DNA of 64,000 nt from Paenibacillus sp. HW567 (GTDB taxonomy: Bacteria > Bacillota > Bacilli > Paenibacillales > Paenibacillaceae): NCBI RefSeq assembly GCF_000374185.1, contig NZ_KB910518.1:3109687-3173686 (forward strand), given 5' to 3'. Below are positions 37,096 to 45,475 of the stretch, in pieces. Position numbers and translations under genes: made by a program. Positions within the stretch are counted from its first letter, which is position 1. Each line of letters begins with the position of its first letter. Below the pieces are notes generated by a model, which did not search any database, was not told where the DNA came from, and saw only the letters and a program-made list of their open reading frames with translations.

Positions 37096-37128
37096 GTTGA
37101 CCCCTTGTGGTCACGGATTGGTCACGAG
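37096..37128 (+). repeat. Candidate integrase arm-type sites, left end
   Basis: Two TGGTCAC motifs (37108-37114, 37119-37125) exactly 11 bp apart. The segment TTGACCCCTTGTGGTCACGG and onward resembles 46463-46497 at the right end. Probably integrase or excisionase binding; inference. Confidence 0.5.
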
Positions 37129-37148
37129 CATATAAATCTGCACAAATA

Positions 37149-37189
37149 AAATAAGCGACCTCCCATAATTTCCGGAAGATCGCTTATTT
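37149..37189 (-). terminator. Terminator downstream of the integrase gene
   Basis: Minus strand AAATAAGCGATCTTCCGG...GGGAGGTCGCTTATTTTATTT; stem flanked by T run, about 100 nt past the integrase stop. Confidence 0.8.
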
Positions 37190-37291
37190 ATCGCGTAGAC
37201 TAAATCTGCTGTTTATCAACTGTTGCTTATCATTAGTATTCCTCATTTGTGAGTGTTCTCCTTAAAATCAAAGTATGAAGCTTAGGCATCT

Positions 37292-38443
37292 TCAGTATTG
37301 ATTTACAGCCTCCATTAGTTCGTCACCTGGCAACATTAGCTTATCGAAGTTCTGAGCAGCGTCCCTTTGCATGTTTGGCAGTAGATGGCTGTACGTGTCC
37401 AGTGTGATGCGTATATTGGCGTGTCCGAGCCTCTCAGACACTATCTTCACATTTTCACCTGATGCCAGCATCAATGAAGCATGAGTATGACGAAGACTGT
37501 GAAAGGATATTCGTCTTATTTTCGTTTTCTTAATAAGATCATAGAACGTACGGTTTAAATTGCGGGAGTTTAGCGGAGTTCCTACAGCCGTACAGACAAC
37601 AAGATCATGATTGTTATAGACTTCCCCTGCATGCAACCGCTCTTTGATCTGGCGTCTGCGGTGTTTTTGCAGTGCCTCAATCGTTTGATCGGAAAGAGCG
37701 ATATTGCGATTGCTTGCTTTTGTTTTAGTTGTTGAGACCAATTCCGTGCTGTTATGTCGTAAAGTCTGGACCACACGGAGCGTCTTGTTATCAAAATCAA
37801 TATCTTTCCACCGCAATCCCAAAATTTCACTTTGACGCATACCCGTCCAAGCCGCTATAAAGAAGGCGATATGGTAGCGACTAACTCGTGCTGACCATAG
37901 AAAAGCGTTCAACTCTTTTATGTCCCAGATTTGTATTTCTTTCTTTTCTGCTCTTGGACGCTCCACCAAAGCAGCGGGGTTCTTTGAAATCAGCCCCCAC
38001 CGTTCAGCCCTGTTAAGCGAATCGTTTACAAGGGTATGCGTTTTTTGAATATTCTCGCTGCCCAGCTTGCCTTCCTTCATCAGTGTTGTATACGTCTGCT
38101 GAATGAGCATTGGGTTTAACTTCGCAAGCTCTACATGCCCAAGAGCAGGAATAATGTGATCTTCAACAAGCCATGAATAGGTCAGCATGGTTGATGCTCT
38201 TACTTTGGTCTGTTTATCTTCCAGCCATTGTTTTAAATAGTCCTTATATAGCATTTTGGAGGGTTCCACATAGCTTCCTGAATGGACTTGATTGAGCAAT
38301 TCATTTAACGCTTTCTCTGCTTCCTTTTTGGTCTTGAAGCCGCGTTTCTTCTTCTGATTGCGGTCTCCGTTAGGCTTCTTGCCAACATCGGCAACATAAA
38401 ACCATTTGTTTGTCTTTTCATCCTTCTTCACTGAACCTTCCAT
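37292..38443 (-). CDS. int: Tyrosine recombinase/integrase of the tRNA-Val element
   Basis: 383 residues from the ATG at 38443 (GAGAGG 9 nt upstream). An AP2-like arm-binding N-terminus (WFYVADVGKKPNGDRNQKKK), a core-binding helix bundle and the catalytic domain follow. Catalytic residues are Arg in GMRQSEILGLRW, His-x-x-Arg in HSLRHTHASLM, His in LGHANIRI and Tyr in LDTYSHL. It should recombine the 48-bp site in tRNA-Val. The frame is open 38 codons further to 38557, just after the xis stop, but that extension is unlike Tn916-type integrases. First gene inside the left end. Confidence 0.94.
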   Translation of the reverse strand: MEGSVKKDEKTNKWFYVADVGKKPNGDRNQKKKRGFKTKKEAEKALNELLNQVHSGSYVEPSKMLYKDYLKQWLEDKQTKVRASTMLTYSWLVEDHIIPALGHVELAKLNPMLIQQTYTTLMKEGKLGSENIQKTHTLVNDSLNRAERWGLISKNPAALVERPRAEKKEIQIWDIKELNAFLWSARVSRYHIAFFIAAWTGMRQSEILGLRWKDIDFDNKTLRVVQTLRHNSTELVSTTKTKASNRNIALSDQTIEALQKHRRRQIKERLHAGEVYNNHDLVVCTAVGTPLNSRNLNRTFYDLIKKTKIRRISFHSLRHTHASLMLASGENVKIVSERLGHANIRITLDTYSHLLPNMQRDAAQNFDKLMLPGDELMEAVNQY

Positions 38444-38564
38444 ATACTTCATCCTCTCAAGTTTTTTGAAAACACAAATAACGGTGAGCCGCGACAGCCC
38501 ACCGCTGATTAATCGCTCAAGGCGATCACCCCCTTCAGTTTCGTTACTCATACTCACGTTGAAA

Positions 38565-38756
38565 TCAACTTACAGGTTGATTCAGCCAGTTCAAAAACAC
38601 CGCTTCGGATACGAGAATGCGTTGTCCAACTCGAACGACATGAAACTGGCCGGAATGCATTAGCTCATAGGCTTGTCTCCTGCCAATCCCCATCATCCGT
38701 TGAATGTCAGCTACAGATAAGACGACAGTTGCGTTTTCTTTATGAGTTACTTCCAT
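38565..38756 (-). CDS. xis: Excisionase-like helix-turn-helix protein
   Basis: 63 residues with a MerR-like winged helix of the excisionase type: LSVADIQRMMGIGRRQAYEL, then FHVVRVGQRILVSEAVFLNWL. It lies directly upstream of int and 2 bp downstream of the XRE gene, all on one strand, the usual repressor-xis-int order. Expected to direct excision by bending the att DNA. Confidence 0.9.
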   Translation of the reverse strand: MEVTHKENATVVLSVADIQRMMGIGRRQAYELMHSGQFHVVRVGQRILVSEAVFLNWLNQPVS

Positions 38757-38758
38757 GA

Positions 38759-39208
38759 TTATTCACCCTCTCTGTTTTCTCTCTTGTTTCTGGTTGCAAG
38801 GTATTGGACAAGATGCTCTACGCTGCTGCTGATTAGCATGTAGTCCTCCTTCGTCAAATCGCCTGCATAACGATATAGATTACGCTTGACAGGATCAAGA
38901 CATAAATGTTGAAAATCAATGCCTTGTTCTACATCCAGAAAAGTAATACTTCCTCTTTTTTTCAACTCCACATACAACTGATCCACGAGCATATCCCTAT
39001 CAAGAGATTGCATAATAAAGGCTATTTCATCATCAGTAAGTCCAAGGGCCTTGGTAAGTTTGTTGACAATCGAAAAAGATGGATTGTTGCTGTTTCCCCG
39101 TTCCAACTTGCTGATGTAACTCGCAGGAACTTCAGAAATTCTGGCAAGTTCATTCACCCCCATATCTTTCATATCTCTGATGTATCTGATAATTTCACCA
39201 ATCTCCAT
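38759..39208 (-). CDS. XRE-family transcriptional regulator (probable element repressor)
   Basis: 149 residues from the ATG at 39208, which has GGAGAGG 9 nt upstream. An N-terminal Cro/CI helix-turn-helix (IGEIIRYIRDMKDMGVNELA, EVPASYISKLERGNSNNPS) is followed by a C-terminal part of unknown fold. It is divergent from the replication gene, so the 460-bp gap between them is where it would act. Its role as the switch of the integrated element is inferred from position. Confidence 0.88.
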   Translation of the reverse strand: MEIGEIIRYIRDMKDMGVNELARISEVPASYISKLERGNSNNPSFSIVNKLTKALGLTDDEIAFIMQSLDRDMLVDQLYVELKKRGSITFLDVEQGIDFQHLCLDPVKRNLYRYAGDLTKEDYMLISSSVEHLVQYLATRNKRENREGE

Positions 39209-39668
39209 TTTTCTCATCCTCTCCATTTCGTTTCCTGTGCGAAACAGTATACTTTTTCCAATCACTATAGTCAATAGCTTATAATCAGATTAAAACAAAG
39301 TAATAAGCAGTTAATAGTATATTTAGGTATATTTTTATCGGTATAATGAATTTATTCAAGCTAATTTCGCCGATTAATCTCTATTTACAGGGACTCTTAA
39401 AGCTACTATACTATTTCCCACAGATCACGATAAGCACCATCGTCCTTTGACAACTCCATACAATAACGCTAGTAACACTGTAACAAATTTGTCACGATCA
39501 CAATATTATTAAGACAAGATAAGCGGTAAAAAGATAAAGTACTTCCCTGCGAGCGAGACCGATTTTCTCCCTCCAGCGAGGCTTAAACTCCTTGCTACAT
39601 ATCGGCTGGCGGCTCCTCAAAGTGTCACCAGACGCAATATAAGCTACTATAGAAAGAAGGCAGGTATT
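39209..39668. promoter_or_regulatory. Divergent control region between XRE regulator and rep gene
   Basis: A 460-bp AT-rich gap without a convincing ORF. It holds a TTGACA (39447-39452) with a weak -10 TAGTAA 17 nt later (plus strand), a small palindrome ACAAATTTGT near 39485, and a repeated AAGCTACTATA (near 39400 and 39640). It is a natural place for operators or a replication origin; none is proven. Confidence 0.4.
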
Positions 39669-40694
39669 ATGGTGCATACCATGGAGATTGTATTCCCAAT
39701 AACAGATGAGGAGCTTTTCTGGGATATAGAAGAGTGGCTGAACCTGGATGTATCCAGAGGTGTTTATGAAAATACTTACTACAGTCCAAATGGCTTCCGC
39801 GAAATCCGATTGATTCATTACACACTGGATACAGGATTAACGTACAGAGCTATTGAGATTCTATTGAATCCTAAGCTACTGTTAAACCCTGAAATGCTCA
39901 TCCAATCCACTACAATGGCTGAGATACCCTTAGTGCCTGAAGCTTTTGATAGGAGACTCCGCACTATCTTTGGCAACCTGTCGGAAGCTTTACCAACGTT
40001 CAATCATTGGAATTGTAAGCGAATTGACCTCTGTACTGATTTAGTGATAGAAAATGTAGATGAGTATACTCAGCTTTTTCAACACAGCAGGACGCCCAAC
40101 CGTCATTTTACGCTTCATAATGAATTTGTTGGCAGTGCATATTATACATCCAGGTCACTCATCGTGAATATTTACAACAAAGAGAATGAGACGGAAAAGC
40201 GGCTGAAGAATGAACATACGACAATACGAATAGAACATCTTGAAGAGGCAAGAAATATTCTGCGGATTGAGATACAATGCAGGGGTAACAAGATCAACTA
40301 CATTAAGAGAAAAGAAGGACTTCCCGACAAGCGTATAGAGCATTTCCTTAATGCACAGCTTGCTGAATCCATTCTCCTGACTTACTTTGACCGCTCAGTA
40401 GGTCTTGGTGACTTCTATAGCCTTTCGTATGCTAGAAGACGTGTGAGGCAGTTGGTGCGGCAGAAAAGAACACAGGATAATCTAATCGGTATGCTTCGGC
40501 TTGTGAAGGATGCAGGAAGTGTTGATGCGGCCAAAGAGCAGTTCATGCTCACAGCCAGCAAAGAGGTATTCAATCGGAGAGTTAAAGCTTTGGGGAACCT
40601 TGGAATTAACCCGGTCACGATACCTTCAGATTGGGGGATCAATCAATTACCGAATCCAAGACAGAGCTTGCTCGACTATTTTCACCCTCTGTAA
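39669..40694 (+). CDS. Replication initiation protein, phage/plasmid gene II/X-like
   Basis: 341 residues that look like the filamentous-phage gene II / phage CRI family of rolling-circle initiators: NHWNCKRIDLCTDLVIENVD, a segment SLIVNIYNKENETEK, then NILRIEIQCRGNKINYIKRK. The C-terminus has a helix-rich region (FNRRVKALGNLGINPV). In integrated elements such proteins start single-strand replication after excision and may also serve transfer. The ATG at 39669 follows AAGGCAGG. No second replication gene is present. Family call is from motif impression, so moderate. Confidence 0.68.
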   Translation: MVHTMEIVFPITDEELFWDIEEWLNLDVSRGVYENTYYSPNGFREIRLIHYTLDTGLTYRAIEILLNPKLLLNPEMLIQSTTMAEIPLVPEAFDRRLRTIFGNLSEALPTFNHWNCKRIDLCTDLVIENVDEYTQLFQHSRTPNRHFTLHNEFVGSAYYTSRSLIVNIYNKENETEKRLKNEHTTIRIEHLEEARNILRIEIQCRGNKINYIKRKEGLPDKRIEHFLNAQLAESILLTYFDRSVGLGDFYSLSYARRRVRQLVRQKRTQDNLIGMLRLVKDAGSVDAAKEQFMLTASKEVFNRRVKALGNLGINPVTIPSDWGINQLPNPRQSLLDYFHPL

Positions 40695-40789
40695 GCCACT
40701 GAGACGTTCGTAGAAGTGATATAGACAGCAGGAGGACTACTCTATCAAATTGGATGGCTACGCTCCGTACAAACGCTTCTGTTCAATAC

Positions 40790-40822
40790 AAAAGCCCTCA
40801 GCCGATAATCAGTTGAGGGCCT
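40790..40822 (-). terminator. Terminator of the membrane protein operon
   Basis: Minus strand GCCCTCAACTGATTATCGGCTGAGGGCTTTTG, 20 nt past the last small membrane gene and convergent with rep. Confidence 0.8.
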
Positions 40823-40841
40823 AACTTAGATATTAGAACCA

Positions 40842-41114
40842 CTACACAAAACCAAATCGGACAAGCGGTGCGGCAACAATAACCCCAGGACCCAGAAAAG
40901 CTCCTGCAATAAGGCCGACTGTGGTGCCACAAATCCAGTTTGTCCAGAATCCTGAAGCTTTGAGATGAGCACGCTTCTTATGCAGCATGTACCCAATCCC
41001 TATCATTACTAGCTCAGCGAAGAAGTATAGACCGCCAAACGCAATCATTGCGATGCAGATGCCAACATAAAGTACAGTACCAATCACAACGTATCCTTTT
41101 AGAAAACTGTTCAA
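40842..41114 (-). CDS. Small membrane protein (90 aa)
   Basis: Two or three hydrophobic segments (YVVIGTVLYVGICIAMIAF, LYFFAELVMIGIGYML, CGTTVGLIAGAFLGPGVIVA) around a basic loop (HKKRAHLKA). The start is TTG at 41114, preceded by GAGGGG. Last gene of a four-gene minus-strand operon. No family recognised. The Gly-rich last segment is typical of packed helices. Confidence 0.65.
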   Translation of the reverse strand: MNSFLKGYVVIGTVLYVGICIAMIAFGGLYFFAELVMIGIGYMLHKKRAHLKASGFWTNWICGTTVGLIAGAFLGPGVIVAAPLVRFGFV

Positions 41115-41138
41115 ATGCTTCCCCTCACTATCTATTCA

Positions 41139-41414
41139 TTATGAAGGTTTACGGGTCACAGCAATGAGTATCAAACCAACAACGCCACCAATGATACCGC
41201 CAATTCCGCAACCAACAATTCTATCGTTCTTTACCTCCTGACGGCCAATATCTGCTCCGACTCTGAACTTCATTGATCCGGTGTTGTCGGCAATTTGATA
41301 CATTGCAGAAATGGCCTCTTGCTTCTGCTCGTTGTTCCGTGTACTGATAAGCCCCCCAATAATGCCTCCCAGGACGATGAAGACTGCTATAACGACAACC
41401 TTACTTCTGGCCAT
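41139..41414 (-). CDS. Small glycine-zipper membrane protein (91 aa)
   Basis: An N-terminal membrane segment VVVIAVFIVLGGIIGGLIS, a 40-residue polar loop (TRNNEQKQEAISAMYQIADN, then GSMKFRVGADIGRQEVKND), and a second segment GCGIGGIIGGVVGLILIAV with a GxxxG zipper. The start overlaps the end of the preceding gene by 14 bases and has no separate ribosome site, so translation is likely coupled. Unknown family. Phage holin-, toxin- or immunity-like proteins have similar layouts, but there is no evidence for any of these. Confidence 0.65.
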   Translation of the reverse strand: MARSKVVVIAVFIVLGGIIGGLISTRNNEQKQEAISAMYQIADNTGSMKFRVGADIGRQEVKNDRIVGCGIGGIIGGVVGLILIAVTRKPS

Positions 41415-41721
41415 CAGAAAAATTCTCTTTCACGCTGGAGAACAACTCATCAAATCGGGCATCATCTTCAGATTGGCTTGTATTAACCCTAGCAGAGTGA
41501 TTGCTGGAAGCATCTGCTTTTTTCATAATAAGTACCACTCCAATAACAAGGAGCACGATGCCAGCAACAATCGCCATAATAACTGTTGAATGAGTTTCAT
41601 TGCCATACATGCCGTTAAAGTACGCTTCCTCTTTGTATTGATCCGATTTGGTTCCTAATACTCCTGCAATAGTAATCCATGCTCCAAGCAGCAATGATAC
41701 CCAACCTATAACTTTTTTCAT
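41401..41721 (-). CDS. Small membrane protein with cytoplasmic tail (106 aa)
   Basis: Two membrane segments (VIGWVSLLLGAWITIAGVLG and VIMAIVAGIVLLVIGVVLIM) with a short outside loop, then an acidic 40-residue tail (ASSNHSARVNTSQSEDDARF). The ATG at 41721 is used because GGAG lies 8 nt upstream; the GTG at 41730 overlaps that site. Part of the ankyrin/membrane operon. No homologue recognised. Confidence 0.65.
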   Translation of the reverse strand: MKKVIGWVSLLLGAWITIAGVLGTKSDQYKEEAYFNGMYGNETHSTVIMAIVAGIVLLVIGVVLIMKKADASSNHSARVNTSQSEDDARFDELFSSVKENFSDGQK

Positions 41722-41754
41722 TTCAGTCACTCCTGTCTGTAGTATTTAAAATTG

Positions 41755-42864
41755 CTACTTTACTCGTATTAAGCGTTTGGTGTTTCCTAAAAGGTCTGTA
41801 AGGCAGAGAGTATCAGCATCAGGCATCATTATCTTTCGTGCCCCTAAGAACATTTTTTCATATTCCCCTGTGTACATCTCCGTAAGTCCTGGGTCTGACT
41901 CACTCAAGAAATAGTAGCCGACTACCTGCACATTATCAGTAACAGATTGCGATAAGAATGATTTATCGGGAAGGAACTCAAAAGTGATTTCTTCGCCAAC
42001 GCTATTTGTGCCCTTCCATTTTCCGATCATCCATTCATAATACTGATCAGGTCCGGTGTTGAAATCACTTGAATCTGAAGAAGCGACAAATTCGCCGGAG
42101 TCCACATCATATTCCACTTGAGGAATATCAGAACTAAATATACTACTCGGACCACTCTCTAGGTAATCCATCGTGTAGTAGGTAGGTTCACCATTGACTT
42201 CGTCTAATCGAAGAAATTCATTTATTTCTGGATTATTTAATTTAATTGCCATCTCAATAGCTGTATTACCTTCATTGTTTCTGATTTGGAGGTCAATATC
42301 CTGCTTATAAAGGAGTTTTACAATATCGGAGTGGCTTTCCTTTATAGCTAGCATTATAGGGGTATCGCCCTTGCTGTTCTCTTGTTCATTGACATTGGCA
42401 CCATGTTCAATAAGCTTTTCTGCAGCTAACTCACTACCTTCCATCGCAGCGAAACTGAGTGCTGTAGCCCCATCTTTGGTTTTGATATCAACATCTGCAC
42501 CGTGTTCCAGGAGTAGATCAATGATCTTATAGTCATTGTTTATAGCTGCAATAATGATCGCCGCAATACCATCCTGATCCTGTGCGTTGACATCGCCACC
42601 ATGATCAATGTAAGCAGACACCGAATCAATATTGCCGCTTTGTACTGCATCCCAGAAACTTTCAATGTTTATATCAGATTTGTTCGTTTGTGGAGTTTCA
42701 GTTTCTTTATTAGCAACCGAGTTAGGTGACATTGAATCTGCCGCTACAGCGACTGATAGCGAAGTGGGTTGAGAAGAGGGGCTTTCCGATTCTTTGGATT
42801 GGCAGCCAGCGATTACACCCACCATTAATAAGATTGTTGCACATAATATTGATCGTTTCTGCAT
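41755..42864 (-). CDS. Ankyrin-repeat lipoprotein
   Basis: 369 residues. A type II signal peptide ends in the lipobox VIAGC, so the protein is lipid-anchored outside. A low-complexity Ser/Pro stretch is followed by about four ankyrin repeats (roughly 65-200): SVSAYIDHGGDVNAQDQDGI, IIDLLLEHGADVDIKTKDGA, AEKLIEHGANVNEQENSKGD and VKLLYKQDIDLQIRNNEGN. A C-terminal domain of about 150 residues follows (WMIGKWKGTNSVGEEITFEF). First gene of the operon with three small membrane proteins. Ankyrin repeats bind protein partners; an immunity or exclusion role is speculation. Confidence 0.85.
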   Translation of the reverse strand: MQKRSILCATILLMVGVIAGCQSKESESPSSQPTSLSVAVAADSMSPNSVANKETETPQTNKSDINIESFWDAVQSGNIDSVSAYIDHGGDVNAQDQDGIAAIIIAAINNDYKIIDLLLEHGADVDIKTKDGATALSFAAMEGSELAAEKLIEHGANVNEQENSKGDTPIMLAIKESHSDIVKLLYKQDIDLQIRNNEGNTAIEMAIKLNNPEINEFLRLDEVNGEPTYYTMDYLESGPSSIFSSDIPQVEYDVDSGEFVASSDSSDFNTGPDQYYEWMIGKWKGTNSVGEEITFEFLPDKSFLSQSVTDNVQVVGYYFLSESDPGLTEMYTGEYEKMFLGARKIMMPDADTLCLTDLLGNTKRLIRVK

Positions 42865-43102
42865 TTCTGATACCTCTTTTTAGTTTGATTGGTTTAAGAG
42901 CATGTTTTCTTCAATATAAAAGCGTTTTTTTAGCTTTCTCTCCTCCTTGAGTTAGGCTGCGGCAAGATTAGGCAGCTTTTTTCATAAGCATACAAAATGT
43001 GCCAATACACGTCAATGCTTATGGTTGTAATATATTAATTCTTGAGGTCCGTTACTGTTTCTTTCACTTTCCACTACATTTTGGGAGGAAGGGAATGGTA
43101 GC

Positions 43103-43462
43103 ATGGATGATAAAATAGACTACAAACTCATTGGAAATTGCGTACGTGAAGAGCGACTAAAATACAACTTGACTCAGGAAAAGCTTGCAGAGAGCGTTGG
43201 AATATCAGCCTCATACATGGGGCTGCTTGAACGTGGAGAGCGTATTCTCTCTGTCGAGACCCTGGTGAGATTGTCCATTGCTCTTAATGTTTCTACTGAC
43301 ACCTTGCTTAAAGCAACGCTGGACAGTGTAGAACGAGATGTCTTTGCCCTTCAATTCGCATTACTAACAAATGGATTGGATGATCCACAGAAACAAATGG
43401 TCTTAGATGTAGTCAAGGCCATGTTGCCACACTTCGAACAGGGGCAGCACAACAACGAATAA
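43103..43462 (+). CDS. XRE-family transcriptional regulator (119 aa)
   Basis: 119 residues with a Cro/CI helix-turn-helix at about 9-65 (IGNCVREERLKYNLTQEKLA, SYMGLLERGERILS, LVRLSIALNVS) and a short C-terminal helix region. It is divergent from the ankyrin operon across a 238-bp gap and could control it. AAGGGA precedes the ATG. Second XRE protein of the element. Confidence 0.88.
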   Translation: MDDKIDYKLIGNCVREERLKYNLTQEKLAESVGISASYMGLLERGERILSVETLVRLSIALNVSTDTLLKATLDSVERDVFALQFALLTNGLDDPQKQMVLDVVKAMLPHFEQGQHNNE

Positions 43463-43476
43463 GAATGAACATCAAA

Positions 43477-43585
43477 GCCCTTTATACGGAGGGGTCGCCA
43501 TGATAGGCTGATGCCTTGGCGATGCTGGTTCATGGCATCGCCTTATCGCCTTGTATCATGGCGACAGAGGCTCCGAGTAAAGGGC
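43477..43585. repeat. Long imperfect inverted repeat between XRE gene and radC-like gene
   Basis: Outer arms GCCCTTTATACGGAG (43477-43491) and CTCCGAGTAAAGGGC (43571-43585) pair at 14 of 15 positions (one G-T). Inner arms TCGCCATGATA (43495-43505) and TATCATGGCGA (43554-43564) are perfect. The centre folds further (GATGCC/GGCATC). No T run follows, so it does not look like a plain terminator. It starts 15 nt after the XRE stop and ends 25 nt before the radC-like stop. Confidence 0.85.
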
Positions 43586-43609
43586 GGCTCGAACGTAACA
43601 GTGAAGTAG

Positions 43610-44218
43610 CTACATCAGGCCACGCTCTTTCATTGAGCAGTAGTTCTCATTAGCGATAATTAAATGATCCAAAAGCTGCACTCCCATAATCTCTCCTGCG
43701 GTCACCAGACGTTCGGTAAGAGCGATATCCTCCCGTGAAGGTGTTGGGTCACCAGATGGGTGGTTATGAACGGCTATGATCGCAGCAGAGCTTCTTTTAA
43801 CAGCAGCTTTATAGACCTGCATTGGAGATACAATACAACTATCCAGTGATCCTATAGCAATTGTCTCTTTGCCAATGACTCTGTTCTTCGTATTAAGGAA
43901 TAACAGTACAAAGTGCTCACGCTGCAAATAGGCGAGCTCTGGCATCATCAGATCTGCTGCATCTTTAGGAGAGCTTATGGTGTATGCTTGCTGACCTGGT
44001 GCATTCAGGATACGAGCTAATTGCAGAGCAGATACGATCTGACGAGCTTTTGACTTGCCAATCCCTTTGATGGTCAGCAGCTCATGTTCAGTAACATCTA
44101 AGAGTTCAGATAAAGTCGTATAGCGATTGAATAATTGCTCCATTACATAACCTTCTGACTTTTCGCAGAGCGTGTCAGCCAGCAGGGCTTTCAGATTGTT
44201 CATTTGATATGATTGCAT
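43610..44218 (-). CDS. radC: RadC-family protein with JAMM/MPN domain
   Basis: 202 residues from the ATG at 44218 (GGAGG 9 nt upstream); the longer frame to 44350 is probably not translated. An N-terminal helix-hairpin-helix (LLTIKGIGKSKARQIVSALQ) is followed by the JAMM metalloprotease-like motif HNHPSGDPTPSRED, with the upstream conserved Glu in HFVLLFLNTKNRVIGKE. RadC proteins are common on integrative elements; despite the name a repair role is unproven. It faces the XRE gene across the long inverted repeat. Confidence 0.9.
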   Translation of the reverse strand: MQSYQMNNLKALLADTLCEKSEGYVMEQLFNRYTTLSELLDVTEHELLTIKGIGKSKARQIVSALQLARILNAPGQQAYTISSPKDAADLMMPELAYLQREHFVLLFLNTKNRVIGKETIAIGSLDSCIVSPMQVYKAAVKRSSAAIIAVHNHPSGDPTPSREDIALTERLVTAGEIMGVQLLDHLIIANENYCSMKERGLM

Positions 44219-44321
44219 GTTGATTGACCTCCGTATGATTGAAATGCAAACAGAAGAGACTGTAGCGGCCTCTCCTGCTTGTGGGCGAACTATATTTTTG
44301 GTAAGCTGATGATAAGTTAAA

Positions 44322-44483
44322 TTACTTGGTGTGCTCCTTTTGCGGGCCACCTTTTTTTGTTTGATTGATTTTCATTTGATGCAGGACAGATTGAACGAGT
44401 AATCGCATGCACTGACGGCTTTCAGGCGAATCACAATAAGATGGACTCTCTGTCCGATCCTTGCCCAAGGATGAGTGATGCAT
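44322..44483 (-). CDS. Small ORF, 53 aa
   Basis: ATG at 44483 to TAA at 44322, preceded by a strong ribosome site AAAGGAG at 7 nt. The predicted peptide is basic and polar (MHHSSLGKDRTESPS...KKGGPQKEHTK). It lies between the 72-aa gene and radC on the same strand. No homology recognised. The strong site is the main support; it could also be a non-functional frame. Confidence 0.42.
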   Translation of the reverse strand: MHHSSLGKDRTESPSYCDSPESRQCMRLLVQSVLHQMKINQTKKGGPQKEHTK

Positions 44484-44512
44484 GGATGTTCTCCTTTCTC
44501 ACTTAGAATAAA

Positions 44513-44731
44513 TCAGGCTTTATTAAGCTTTTGAAGATATTTCTGCAACTGCGGAGCGAAATACTTTTCAAAGTAACGCCGCATGTAATAAGCAGCATGC
44601 TCATCATCCAGTTTCCAGCATCTGATAAAGTATGTGTACAGCACAGTACCAGCCATACGTATGTGGCCGTTCATGACTAGCTGTCGCATCAGCACGGTTA
44701 TGTCTTCAGAAAGACCTTGTTTCTCTCTCAT
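44513..44731 (-). CDS. Small hypothetical protein, 72 aa
   Basis: ATG at 44731 with GGGGG 8 nt upstream. The protein is helical and charged, without membrane segments: DITVLMRQLVMNGHIRMAGT, YFIRCWKLDDEHAAYYMRR, PQLQKYLQKLNKA. First gene of the radC-side minus-strand group. I do not recognise a family; small proteins of this kind are frequent on phage-like elements. Confidence 0.6.
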   Translation of the reverse strand: MREKQGLSEDITVLMRQLVMNGHIRMAGTVLYTYFIRCWKLDDEHAAYYMRRYFEKYFAPQLQKYLQKLNKA

Positions 44732-45295
44732 TGTTATCACCCCCTTTCAAGCTGCTTTCCATTTTTGGAATGCAGTTCTCCCAATAAATGTAGAAAAGCT
44801 GTAGATCAGAAAATCAGAAGAAGTTTTCGCCATTTTTGGCGAAAAGACAAAACACCTTCACCACCTTGGTTTTCAACTTCAAAATCGCAGAATCTTTCCA
44901 TCTACTTTGATGCTAACAAAGAAACATAAATGACCTGCCTTATGGAGTCCGTGCAAGTCGTAAATGGGTAGGCCGGGGCTAAATATTCTACGATGTCAAC
45001 CCTATAACTTATATAGGATGATCACCGAAATAGATCATTTTTTATAGATTTTTTAGGAATTTCATCAGGTACATTGAGAAAAAACAGCACAAAAAAAGCC
45101 ATTTCTCCAAAACGGAAAAACGGCTGGTTTTATATAAAATATTTTATTTTAATTTTTGGAATCCTATAATAGCAAGCATTAACTGGTACAGGTATACAGT
45201 CGCATGGACATTCTTGTGTACTATGGAGTATTAAGCGGTAATATACTCTGTAGCATTCCTCGAACCCACCGCCTTCGGAGAGTAGCTACAAACGA

Positions 45296-45334
45296 AACAA
45301 GGACCTGAATGAGCCCTCAAAGGTCCTTGTTTTA
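45296..45334. terminator. Terminator-like hairpin
   Basis: ACAAGGACCT...AGGTCCTTGT with TTTTA after it on the plus strand and GTTTC on the other; no adjacent gene on the plus strand. Confidence 0.65.
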
Positions 45335-45440
45335 TTATGAAACCTATGAAAGGTATAATGTGGCATAGATATGAAGGTTTGGAAAGGCTGGGACTCTCGC
45401 CGAAGGGGGCTTCATCGATCTCATCAGTCAATAAAATAAT

Positions 45441-45475
45441 AATAAGCCAACCTCAAGATTGGCTTATTATTTATG
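45441..45475. terminator. Terminator of the Rpn-type gene
   Basis: AATAATAAGCCAACCTCAAGATTGGCTTATTATT; stem AATAAGCCAA/TTGGCTTATT, AT-rich on both sides, 15 nt past the stop of the minus-strand gene. Confidence 0.8.

Noticed and set aside
38444-38557. 38-residue N-terminal extension of the integrase
   Set aside because: Open frame but unlike known integrase starts; the ATG at 38443 has a well-placed GAGAGG. Kept as an alternative only.
39498-39818. 106-codon minus-strand frame overlapping the start of the rep gene
   Set aside because: Overlaps a better-supported gene; no homology or ribosome site.
45231-45431. 66-codon minus-strand frame between terminators
   Set aside because: Contains a terminator hairpin and no ribosome site; may be part of a repeated intergenic sequence but not a supported gene.
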